Source of the DNA: Hofstenia miamia
Taxonomy: Eukaryota; Xenacoelomorpha; Acoela
Direction: 5' to 3'
DNA: 64,000 nt
NCBI GenBank assembly: GCA_004352715.1
Contig: SCFE01000025.1
Coordinates: forward strand, 1,345,554 to 1,409,553
Numbering within the stretch: the first letter of the stretch is position 1; the number at the start of each line of letters is the position of its first letter. The notes under the pieces are model-generated. The model did no database searches. It saw only the letters and a program-made list of their open reading frames with translations, and was not told the origin of the DNA. The position numbers and the translations under genes were made by a program. Of the stretch, positions 1 to 9,967 are shown one piece after another.

Positions 1-126
1 CCCTAATTCTGATTTTTGACAAAACCCCATTGCTATGTAGATGTTTAAAAATTAATAAATTTGTTCGTTCATAAATAATTACTGTGTTACTGAGGTTTAA
101 GTTATGTCAGTATTTATGAAATACCC

Positions 127-140
<14 letters not shown>
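1..140. repeat. Direct repeat copy 1 of a ~140-bp dispersed unit
   Basis: The first ~140 bases, from CCCTAATTCTGATTTTTG to the start of an (AT)n run, recur with no difference that I can see at 7992-8131. In both places the unit ends in ACCCTGTACATATAT and runs into (AT)n. Copy 1 is cut by the window edge, so its true left end is unknown. It is followed by the Penelope-like relic. It could be part of a terminal repeat or a short independent element; which one cannot be decided here. Confidence 0.7.

Positions 141-163
<23 letters not shown>
129..163. repeat. (AT)n microsatellite
   Basis: An uninterrupted AT dinucleotide run. It separates the direct repeat unit from the open frame of the Penelope-like relic and probably marks that relic's 5' truncation point. 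Confidence 0.9.
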
Positions 164-164
<1 letters not shown>

Positions 165-165
165 A

Positions 166-846
166 TATAATTCTACTTGTAATATCACACGTAAATTGAA
201 TACCATTAAGGCATTATTTGATCGAGCATATAAAATCTGTTCGACATTCGAACATACAGTTAATGCCTTTGATCAAATTTTTGCCATCTTAGAACGAAAT
301 GGATATCCTTATAATATTTTAAGAAAATATTCAGATCATCTATTTGAAAAAGATTACTGCAAAGAAAACCAGCAATATGTGAAAAATACCAACAAAGAAA
401 CGAAAATTGAAGTCTATTTGAAAATACCATATCTAAGTAACCAATTTGAGAAATTCAAAAAAAGAGTGAGAAATCTGAATACAAAACTAAAAATTACAAA
501 GATCACCCAGATTTTTACAACTTTTAAAACAAAAGATATGTTTAATAACAAAGACAATATCCCAAAAAACTTAGTTTCATCCCTATTCTACAAATATACA
601 TGTGATGATTGCGATAAATCACATATCGGTGAAACTAAGCGACATCTGGAAATAAGATCTAATGAGCATTTAAGAGGTCATCTGAATTCAGAAATTTTTA
701 CCCATCACCATCAAACTAAGGAAGATCAATTTAAAATTTTACTAAGAACTAAATATCCGAAAATAGCAGAGGCAATATATATAAAAGAAACAACAAAGGG
801 TAAATTATTAAGTCGACAACAAAGCATGACTACCTCATCGCGGTGA
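166..846 (+). pseudogene. Penelope-like retroelement relic with GIY-YIG endonuclease
   Basis: An open frame runs from the (AT)n tract to a TGA at 844-846, about 225 codons, with no convincing start codon. This fits a 5'-truncated retroelement. The N-terminal part contains LFDRAYKICSTFE, typical of the region after the reverse transcriptase domain in Penelope-like elements. The C-terminal part contains YKYTCDDCDKSHIGET followed by RHLEIRSNEHL. That is the GIY-YIG nuclease signature with the paired cysteines and the conserved Arg and His seen in these elements. The reverse transcriptase itself is missing. In an intact element the endonuclease nicks the target for reverse transcription. The family assignment rests on my reading of motifs, not on a database search. 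The frame has no internal stops, so decay may be recent. Confidence 0.75.
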
Positions 847-860
847 TTCCTGAATATTAA

Positions 861-1515
861 TAACCAACACTCAATGGGCGCTTCGTTGTACGGAGTCCCG
901 CACCTACATCAGACGTTAAAATTAAGGTAATAGAAGGTGCCACCATATGTACTTTGTACATAGGGGCGGTAACGGTCTGTTCAGGTTTGGGTAAACAGAC
1001 AGCGACACAGTGGTAACACTGTTAGAAGACTGCTACTGGTGCCAGTAATGAGTGCGTCTCAGGGGGGTCATACAGGGATAATTCTTTGTCTCTGGCCTAT
1101 GAGGTAGGCATTGGCCAGCGTTTGCGGTGCTTTCCTGTAAGACAGCTTTGCTGTGTCACAGGTAGTTATGATTCGACATGCCTCTTAATCGGAGTCTAAA
1201 TTCACTAGATGCTTTGCATTCAGTGAATGTGACCGCACTCCAAAATAATTTTCAGTATCTTAGTTAGCACCGTTAGTAAGCTTGGTTGGCCAAAGCGGGA
1301 GAAGCGCAACCCTCTCAACTGAAGTTCAGCCTTTGGCTTCACTCTGCTGATCAGACTTAACACAGATTAGCACTCTGTCGTCAGGGGTCGTCAGAGGTTT
1401 CTCACGATCACGCCGACCTTAGTGACACACTTCACGGGTAAGGTCAGATCGGATCGACTATTCACCCACTCATCAGTCTGTCGACTGCTTGAGTAACCCT
1501 CACCCTTGGGTTTGT
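861..1515. other. GC-richer island after the Penelope-like relic, unidentified
   Basis: Base composition changes sharply here. The stretch is near-balanced in GC, whereas its flanks are strongly AT-rich. All frames are closed. It starts just after the stop of the Penelope-like relic and ends abruptly near CTTGGGTTTGTGATTAAAA. It may be the 3' non-coding or terminal-repeat part of that element, or an unrelated structured repeat. I found no tRNA, rRNA or complete ribozyme in it. Confidence 0.5.
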
Positions 1516-4500
1516 GATTAAAAATGACATTTCAATCTAATTCAATGTTTTCCAACTTTCAAATATTGAGAATAGAATTATATCTAAGTGAATTATCATT
1601 ATCATTCATCATTAGAAGGGAGTGGTCAGTTTGCTATCTCTCTAATGACTTAATATAGCATCTCATTATCTTAGCTTTTGAGCTGATCAGTTAGTTAACT
1701 TTTTCAATTACGTTAATGAACTTTAAATAAGAAACAGTCGCTTATCTTATGAATCCCTCTAACCTTAATGCATATTTCATTTGCTTTTATTATTCACAAA
1801 ATTACATCTAATTCGATTAATTCTTTTGGCAAGCCTTCTAGTTAATTTTAATGCGCTTACGTAATGGTAACGTTATTTTCTATTGACGTAAGAACGCTTT
1901 GCAGAAAATTTTTTGCCTCCACAAATGATTTTGTTTTTGCTTCTCTTCCTACGCCTGTTCTGTTAGTACGATTTCTAAAAAACGTAATGGAAGAATTTTT
2001 ATTAATGATATCGAGATGAGTCTTAGTACAAGGAAGACCCCATTAAATCTTCAAACTGATTTGAATCGCAGTTTGGATGCAATGATGAAAAATATTTCTT
2101 AGACTGACTTATCCCTTTTTTATTGGGCCTTTTTACATATGTTATTAGAAAGGGGCTTGCAAATTTGAAATCCCTACTTATTTTCCTTAAAAATGATCCA
2201 ATCAGTTTGAAGTTTAGCGGGTAGATGGTAGCAAGTAGTTTCATCAACATAGAAACATGGACTTCTACGATATAATATATCGCAAAAGTCCATGATAGAG
2301 CATTAGAAACACATAGTGATATTGCATGTTGTCAGCATGTTTCAACACGAGGTCATCAAAATGTGCAATTTCTTATACGATAGCACAGATAAAATAAATC
2401 AATACAATTTTGTTCTATTCTTTACCTGTGATACAAATTGTCACAAAAAATCTATCTTGGGTAATAAAACAAGCTAAATATGAAACAAAAAAATTTCAGT
2501 GTAACAATTTGTTAGTACTAACCTCCGACAAAATGCCCATAAAATTTTTTCGACACCATTTTTCAGGATATGAATTAAACTAAATTTCATGTGATGAAAA
2601 TTTGCCGTGAGACTTCAGCTAATGAAAATTTTGATTTTTAAGATATGTGGTTGTGGGTGCACACCCCAATGAAACTAGCGTTAAAACAACGCGCGTCTAG
2701 TGTGCACTGTTATAATTACACCATTTGTTTGCATCAAAAACAAATGTGACAATGCTGATTGGGTAAATGTCAGCTGTCATTGTTGGGTTCACGTTATATA
2801 TTGATCCATCTGAGGACATTGTCAACTCGTCCATGCTCTTATTAAGATCATTAAATGCTTTTCAAAGTGCGAAAGAATGGTGACTATTACAAACCAACGT
2901 AAACGCTATTTTCAGATTCTGATCTAACATCCCAACGAATAGTTCAAAAGATGCAACGTTTTTACAAACTTTCAGGATAAGGACAAAATGTTAATTCGAG
3001 TTGTAAGTACTTATAAACTCGAGCACGTTCGAGCAAGCTCATTTTTAGGTTGCATGCTCGAGCGCAGACAATTGGCTTGAGCTAGCTCGAGTTTTAACAG
3101 GCTCGTAATACCCTAGGTTTGATTGCATCATTTGTGATCTCCGTTGTTTACAACTAGATTTAACAATAAACAACTCATCGATTAAGTTAAAAAGCCCCTA
3201 TCACCAAAATGATATATCAGCAATTTTCATAAATTCTAAAAGGTACTAAATGCAAAACAGGTCTTCAAAAATCCAAACTGTTTTGTTCACATTTTAAGCA
3301 ATTTACTTCAGTCTAATTAATTTTTTTTGAAAATGTGAGATATTGACATGTGTATTAGTGAAAAGCACACTCATGTAGTGGTGAAAATCAGTGTTAAATA
3401 GTCATTGTTGTCTCTGAAGTACTTGAAAACATTTATTTAATTTTTAATGAAAGCTTGCTACTTTTTAAAAATCATTCAAGTTCTAACATGATTGAGGTTT
3501 AAAATCAGGCAGTCTGAAACCACAGGAGCAACCATTAATAATATCGATTTCATTTTTTATAAACAGATCACTACAGGCTATTGATAAAAAGTGTCTCTAA
3601 CTAATCTTAAACTTACAAACAATAAAAAATTGTACATATACATTTATTAGAACATATATATTTACAAATGTGCTTGAATTTCTAACACCAAGGACGAATT
3701 TACTGCTCATATTGAGATTTTTTGTCGTTTATATAATTATTTCAGACACTGTTTACATAAAATTCTTATAAATGCCAGTTTAGGTCTCAATATACATATA
3801 CTTAAACATATAGATGTACATGAGGAAATTAATTCAAGGTAATCTGGCCTTGCTATTTATTTTTTTCCTAATTAAGGTGTAAGCCATTAACATACAGTGG
3901 AATATTCATTTCACTTTTGTTGAAATACTTTTAGGAGATCTTCGTGTCTTTTGTATTTGGTGGAGCATACGTTTTCAGTAATCATAAACTATCCAGATTT
4001 TTAAATGGATTTTTCAAAAGATTTTTGCTAAATAAGAAATGAAATACTTCAGCCAAGCTTTAATTTTTTAAACGCAGTAACTAATGCACTTTTTACAAAT
4101 TCATGGACTTTCAATTGCACGTAAATAATATGTACTAGGACAGTTTTAATCACTACATTTTCATAGTTGACATTCATATCTATAATCCTTCATTTTAAAA
4201 AAAACTAAGCTCTCATGTTATAAAACAATAAAAATTTGATAGCTTTATGAAACTTCAGTGTCACACTGCATCTTTTGTGAAAATGATTTTGTGAAGACTA
4301 AATAATATATGACGTTGTAACATAATGAACTAAATTTCTACTGTCAGATTTGCAAGAACAAAATTTTTCAAACGGTTATTAATATATTTACTGATCGGCT
4401 TGGCAATTGTAATATTTTTCTCCTGATGCTTCTTTGATATTGCAAAGTAAATGGAAATTCAAACATTAAATTTAGATCTTTATTTTTTAAGAAAGGTTCA

Positions 4501-5190
4501 AGTGGGTTTTTCAGACAGATTAGCTCAAACAACTTTAAAAATTATTTAACTTTGTTGGCATTTTACTACATCGAGAAACTGATTTTGCTTGAATTTAGTG
4601 CTAGTATGTATCTCGAGAAAGCTGTGATTCATAAGTAAAATAGCATTGCTCGTAAAATTTCTAGTTATAGCCCTGTAATGTGTGGAATGTAAAAAATGGT
4701 TTTGAAAAATTTCAAAGCTTGTAAAATGACTTCGTGTAAATCAGGATGCTATAAAAGTGTTTTAATCTTATGAACTAGGGATTGGAGTACATGTCATAAA
4801 TGAGTAATTCATGAGAAACAGGACCACTAGTTCTGATTTAAAAATTGATCAAGAGATAGCTTATATTGTTTTGGTACATGAATTACATTAGCTTATTCCA
4901 GTTAGATTCAATAGTATTCAGTTTTGAAGTTCCAAAAATATACTTTCTATAGTTATTCTGAACGACAGTGATTGTAGATTTTTTAGGGCTTGAGAATTTG
5001 CCGAATAAGTATTAACATTAATTGGTTGAATCCTTCCCCATATGCACTCTGTCTAAATTTTAGATTTTGAAAATCCAGATTTTTACTTTTATAGATCGAA
5101 AAATATTTCGACAAAAATTGTAGTAATTTCACCCACCCATTCTCTCGATATAAGACTTTTGTCAAAATTATTTTTAAAATTTTGAATAGG
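1516..5190. other. AT-rich stretch without recognisable genes
   Basis: Short open frames occur here but none shows a domain I recognise. The only distinct structures are a perfect hairpin at 2256-2294 and a CTCGAGC-rich patch around 3017-3105 (repeated ACTCGAG, GCTCGAG, GAGCTAGCTCGAG), possibly the remains of a palindromic transposon end. Confidence 0.6.
2256..2294. repeat. Perfect two-part inverted repeat (hairpin)
   Basis: CATGGACTT (2256-2264) pairs with AAGTCCATG (2286-2294), and CGATAT (2268-2273) pairs with ATATCG (2277-2282). The two stems are separated by three-base bulges on each side and capped by a short loop. No gene is attached to it. It could be a cruciform-prone site or the fused ends of a small transposon. 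Confidence 0.6.
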
Positions 5191-5194
5191 CCAT

Positions 5195-5259
5195 CTTCGG
5201 GAGCGCACCCAGCTTTTTTCTGAGGGGGGAACTATTATATATATATATATATATATATA
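5195..5259 (+). mobile_element. Possible hAT terminal sequence running into gap
   Basis: The string GGGAGCGCACCCAGC, then a T-run, then CTGAGGGGGGAA resembles the ends of hAT elements, which commonly begin CAGGGGCGYAC... followed by a T-run and a G-run. It then runs into (AT)n and the N gap, so the other end cannot be seen. The assignment is by pattern resemblance only. Confidence 0.3.
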
Positions 5260-6259
5260 NNNNNNNNNNNNNNNNNNNNNNNNNNNNNNNNNNNNNNNNN
5301 NNNNNNNNNNNNNNNNNNNNNNNNNNNNNNNNNNNNNNNNNNNNNNNNNNNNNNNNNNNNNNNNNNNNNNNNNNNNNNNNNNNNNNNNNNNNNNNNNNNN
5401 NNNNNNNNNNNNNNNNNNNNNNNNNNNNNNNNNNNNNNNNNNNNNNNNNNNNNNNNNNNNNNNNNNNNNNNNNNNNNNNNNNNNNNNNNNNNNNNNNNNN
5501 NNNNNNNNNNNNNNNNNNNNNNNNNNNNNNNNNNNNNNNNNNNNNNNNNNNNNNNNNNNNNNNNNNNNNNNNNNNNNNNNNNNNNNNNNNNNNNNNNNNN
5601 NNNNNNNNNNNNNNNNNNNNNNNNNNNNNNNNNNNNNNNNNNNNNNNNNNNNNNNNNNNNNNNNNNNNNNNNNNNNNNNNNNNNNNNNNNNNNNNNNNNN
5701 NNNNNNNNNNNNNNNNNNNNNNNNNNNNNNNNNNNNNNNNNNNNNNNNNNNNNNNNNNNNNNNNNNNNNNNNNNNNNNNNNNNNNNNNNNNNNNNNNNNN
5801 NNNNNNNNNNNNNNNNNNNNNNNNNNNNNNNNNNNNNNNNNNNNNNNNNNNNNNNNNNNNNNNNNNNNNNNNNNNNNNNNNNNNNNNNNNNNNNNNNNNN
5901 NNNNNNNNNNNNNNNNNNNNNNNNNNNNNNNNNNNNNNNNNNNNNNNNNNNNNNNNNNNNNNNNNNNNNNNNNNNNNNNNNNNNNNNNNNNNNNNNNNNN
6001 NNNNNNNNNNNNNNNNNNNNNNNNNNNNNNNNNNNNNNNNNNNNNNNNNNNNNNNNNNNNNNNNNNNNNNNNNNNNNNNNNNNNNNNNNNNNNNNNNNNN
6101 NNNNNNNNNNNNNNNNNNNNNNNNNNNNNNNNNNNNNNNNNNNNNNNNNNNNNNNNNNNNNNNNNNNNNNNNNNNNNNNNNNNNNNNNNNNNNNNNNNNN
6201 NNNNNNNNNNNNNNNNNNNNNNNNNNNNNNNNNNNNNNNNNNNNNNNNNNNNNNNNNNN
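5260..6259. other. Assembly gap (1000 N)
   Basis: Exactly 1000 n characters, a conventional placeholder size for a gap of unknown length. (AT)n lies immediately to its left. Confidence 0.99.
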
Positions 6260-6359
6260 AGTGTAGTTAATTGTAATTAGTTTTCCTTCCAAATTTGTTC
6301 TGATAAAGATTTTGAATCGAAACTGGTCGCAATTTTGAAACTCAGTAATTTAATACTTT

Positions 6360-6361
<2 letters not shown>

Positions 6362-6403
<42 letters not shown>
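6362..6403. repeat. (AT)n microsatellite
   Basis: A long AT run abutting AGGGTGTTAATAAATGCGG, the left end of a mariner-type relic. TA-rich DNA is the expected target for such elements. Confidence 0.9.
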
Positions 6404-6407
<4 letters not shown>

Positions 6408-7140
6408 GTTAATAAATGCGGATATTTTTTAAAGTGCATGTGAGTTGTGCTGTTCATTATTAAATGAAATTCATTGAATGGATTTATAATGACATACATT
6501 GGGATTTGTTAATATTCACAAGCGTTGCTTGATCTTTTTTAGAGTATCTCTTGATTTAGAAACTAAATTGGGAATTGCACAACTATATTACCGGAATGAA
6601 GATAGTTTGACAGCGTGTCATCGTGTGTATAAAAAAGAATACCAATTTCATAATGATCTCTTTTCAATACCATTGAACATGTCATTGATCAATTTGTGAA
6701 GAATAAAACCCTACATGCTAGTACACCTGCTGGAAAACTCTCACTCAAAATTATGTGTCTGAGTTGAATTTTCAAGTCGACTAAAACTTGAGCCTCAACT
6801 GCTTCACAGATGCCTCAACATAATGGCGCACCGTCGCACTGCGCAGTATCAGTGCAAAACATTCTGTTGAAAAAATTTGATGAAAATCATGTCATTAGCC
6901 AAGGGTTTGGCGTGTAATGGCCACCAAGGTCACCGGACCTCAGTCCTTTTGACTATTATTTGTGGGGGACATCACATGCATGCGAATTCCACTTCAAACT
7001 TACCTAATGATATTGACAACTTGAAGCTTGAAACAGAAAATTATTGATGTGTGCAATGACTTCACAATGGATGAATTAACACGAGCGCGAGTAGAACTGG
7101 TATTTGAGAAAGATGGAGTTATTATTGAACAATCACTATG
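6404..7140 (+). pseudogene. Decayed mariner-type transposase, internally deleted
   Basis: This is a relic of an IS630/Tc1/mariner-superfamily transposase. The first part (about 6550-6660) reads LETKLGIAQLYYRN, then a segment resembling the N-terminal helix-turn-helix. After a jump over the middle, the catalytic C-terminal region follows: PQHNGAPSHCAV at 6814-6850 and WPPRSPDLSPFDYYLWG at 6918-6968. The aspartate normally present in the QDGAPSH motif is Asn here (6822-6824). Stops and frame changes interrupt the reading. The left end is AGGGTGTTAATAAATGCGG after (AT)n. I found no matching inverted repeat on the right, so that end appears to be lost. The protein cannot be active. Confidence 0.65.
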
Positions 7141-7271
7141 ATTAGTGCAACCCACTATTGACTATATTTACGAACGCCAAATATTGACTTTTAGGTTATC
7201 AGCTTATTGACTATATTTCAAACTTCAAAGAGAATACCATTCAAGCTTCAAAATCGTCAATTACGGATTCT

Positions 7272-7780
7272 TACTTAAGCAACAAATGCCAAAATAGTTT
7301 CTTTTACAAGAAGCTCGTTAACAAGGGAGAAAACCCGGTCAACTTCAACAGTTGACGTAAAAGCAGCTGAGTGGGGTTGAGGAGGGTTTTTTTCTGGCTC
7401 ACAATCTTCTTCCTTTACACCACAACTCAGTGGTATGAAGTCGTCAGCAGCTTTCAGTGAATTTCGTCTCTCTTCGTTTTTAACAAGAAAAGATTTCATT
7501 GCAGCAATGAGATTGCCAACCTCTGGGAAACCAGCCCGAACCCACATTGCCAAATTGTGCACCATTTTAACAGCACACGTAACATGTGAAATTTGTGGAT
7601 AGAATGACTTTAAATTATTGGCAGCCTTTACCATGTAAGCAGCCGCATCTGTCAAAACCAGTATAAGTTGTTATCTTTCTACAACCATCTCTTGAATAAT
7701 TTCATCAACAAGTAATTGAATTGTTTCACCTATGGGCTGAAATCTAAACAAAATTTTGTTGGATTTGAAAATATTCTACG
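7272..7780 (-). pseudogene. hAT transposase fragment (DUF659-like region)
   Basis: On the minus strand an open frame (7655 to 7275) reads TDAAAYMVKAANNLKSFYP, then SHVTCAVKMVHNLA. This resembles the central part of hAT transposases of the DUF659 type, where (V/L)TDAA.YM and the HxTC..H..H motif are conserved. Here the first H..H pair reads KMVHN, so a conserved His is lost. The open reading extends upstream with stops to about 7780. The C-terminal part diverges and ends at 7275, where TVEVDRVFSLVNELL loosely recalls the dimerisation region. This would mean that the middle is deleted. No terminal repeats were found. Confidence 0.55.
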
Positions 7781-7849
7781 CGTGTGGTTACCATTATTAG
7801 CCAATAGGATGCGAATAGTAGAATTGCAGTGAACCGCCTTCAAATATTA

Positions 7850-7991
7850 ATTTTATTGAACTTTATTAACATTTAAGTAAGTGTGCATATTTTTAATTTT
7901 GTAAATATACATGTATAGTAGTTTGTAGTATTTGTTTTGTTTGTTTATTATAGCAATAAAATTTGCTTGACTCTTATTATTATTATTATTA
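7850..7991 (+). repeat. Possible retroelement 3' end with (TTA)n tail
   Basis: An AT-rich stretch with AGCAATAAAATTTGC, a polyadenylation-like signal, leads into a short (TTA)n tract (7974-7990). This layout matches the 3' ends of non-LTR elements elsewhere in the window. No coding remnant is attached, so the call is tentative. Confidence 0.35.
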
Positions 7992-8122
7992 CCCTAATTC
8001 TGATTTTTGACAAAACCCCATTGCTATGTAGATGTTTAAAAATTAATAAATTTGTTCGTTCATAAATAATTACTGTGTTACTGAGGTTTAAGTTATGTCA
8101 GTATTTATGAAATACCCTGTAC

Positions 8123-8159
<37 letters not shown>

Positions 8160-8160
8160 C
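7992..8160. repeat. Direct repeat copy 2 plus (AT)n
   Basis: It matches positions 1-140 base for base as far as I can read, then continues into an (AT)n run with one AAAT interruption. It begins directly after a (TTA)n tract. Confidence 0.75.
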
Positions 8161-9960
8161 ATATTTGCATATATATTTCTACATATAAACTAGTTGATAA
8201 ATTCATTATTATGAAGTTTCTGCAACTATTGAAAAAACAATATTAGGGGAACTGAATAGTCTGTGCTTTTTGACATGCTAACCAAAACAAAAAAGTTGAT
8301 GTTAACTAACCTCAACTATTCAATTGGAGGTATACAATTTCATTAATCTACTCTTCAGTGCATATTTTTCAAGTACAATTTCAAGGTAACAAACGGAACC
8401 AACATAATGAATATATGTTATAAATTACTAAAAGTGAATTTTTTTTCTACACCTATACAGCCATTACTAAGGTTGTCTAACATCCTTATGTGCTCCGTGG
8501 TTCAGTAGGTGAGGGGAATTTCGAATACAGAAGCTGTTGCCCTGTTAACTGATCCTAGCTTCAATATGAAACATTTCCCTTCTTTAATGGTAGGATGATT
8601 TTTAGAAATTTCCTTCCATCTTATCTCTTAGTAATTCCAACCAACAACTTAGGTCTAATCCTTGCCAGGCTTAAATTATGCCCAACCTACTTAATTCCAA
8701 TTCGGCAGATTTTTATGACATTTGTTGAGAAATTTTCTACAGTTTTACGGCATGCTAGACTAAAGTTGGGTATGTTAAAAACTTCTAATAAAATCTGCTC
8801 ACTGAAATCGAAAATACTAAATGCGTAATATTATATTTTTTCAATTTTAGCGCATTTTTTATGTTTGCTCAGTCGAACCCCACGTCACCGCAGGTCCATC
8901 CCCGACTTCAACTTCTATTAACAGAAGAAAAAACATGACTGAAGATCGTTCCGTAAAAATACAGTGCTTCCACAAAATACCTTTCCCCAGTAAACAATTT
9001 ATGTGGGCAAATGGTGGGGCCCATAATTTGAATTGAATTCTTTATTTCTAGATTGCTTTTATTGGCATTGCTAAAATACAGAAAACGTGTTCAAAAGTTC
9101 AAAATATTTTTACTTTAGCAAAATATAATTTCATAAATATTTCATTCAAAATCGCTATATTTCTTGCTGCTAGTTTCGCTTTTGGAAATAATTGGAATGA
9201 AAATAATAGATAAAAAATCATAGTAAATGAACATGTTTTGCGTTTCATAAAAACCAAACAAAATACATAAAAACTTTTTAACAGAAAGATCATTGTTATG
9301 AGTTAACAACCAAACTTACGAGTGCTTCATACTTCTGTTAACTCAAAGAAGAAATTGTTCAAGAGAAATATTAGTTAAATGTTGCCAGTAATCATAATCA
9401 CTCAGAGCAGATTTGGTTCTAACTAAGAAAACCTATGTAAAAGCTGTAATCATGGTTAAATTTCTTTAGGTTTGACATCACAAAATCAGGTGACTGACAG
9501 AAGATAAACAGAAGATAACAATAATGGTGCGAAGTAAGTTTAATTCTATGACTTCAATATACAAAAAAGTGAAATGGGTGGTGGAAGCAAAACATATATT
9601 GGGTCATCAAACTGTGCAGTGCACTCTCAACAGCCAATGGTATTGGCCCAATGCTATATGAATTTACTATACAGGACAATATGAATCTCGAATCGGGACT
9701 GATTATATGTCTAGGAAAAAAAATTTCATCCGTAAATGCTGATGAGAACGTTTTTAGTGAACCTTTAACAATGGAAAATTATTGAAAATTTTTCTTCTTC
9801 TAAAGTATTCAATAGATTAATTGATTTTCAATTATTGCAATAATTAAATATCAATTAAATATTGTTTTTTACCTCTGCAGATAGAGTAGAACAAATGCTT
9901 AATATTTTTTTACTATTTGCTTATGAACAGAATGGTTCTAATTAATTTATTTTTGCATTA
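8161..9960. other. AT-rich stretch, no recognisable gene
   Basis: Only short open frames with no recognised domain. A TGGTTCAGTAGG string at 8497-8508 resembles a pol III A-box, but the spacing to any B-box is wrong (see rejected items). Confidence 0.6.
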
Positions 9961-9967
9961 TTTAAGT

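Noticed and set aside
1380-1490. CTGATGAG on the minus strand with a possible stem II and a GTG/CAC stem III, resembling a hammerhead ribozyme
   Set aside because: Stem I cannot form, the C before GAA is replaced, and the orientation is opposite to that of the Penelope-like relic.
5174-6292. Long open frames across the N gaps (also at 30788-31871)
   Set aside because: They consist almost wholly of unknown bases.
8497-8529. A-box and B-box-like motifs suggesting a tRNA-derived SINE
   Set aside because: The motifs are only about 20 bases apart and no cloverleaf or repeat boundaries can be found.
8874-8900. Minus-strand GGTTCGACT resembling a B-box
   Set aside because: No A-box at the right distance and no cloverleaf.
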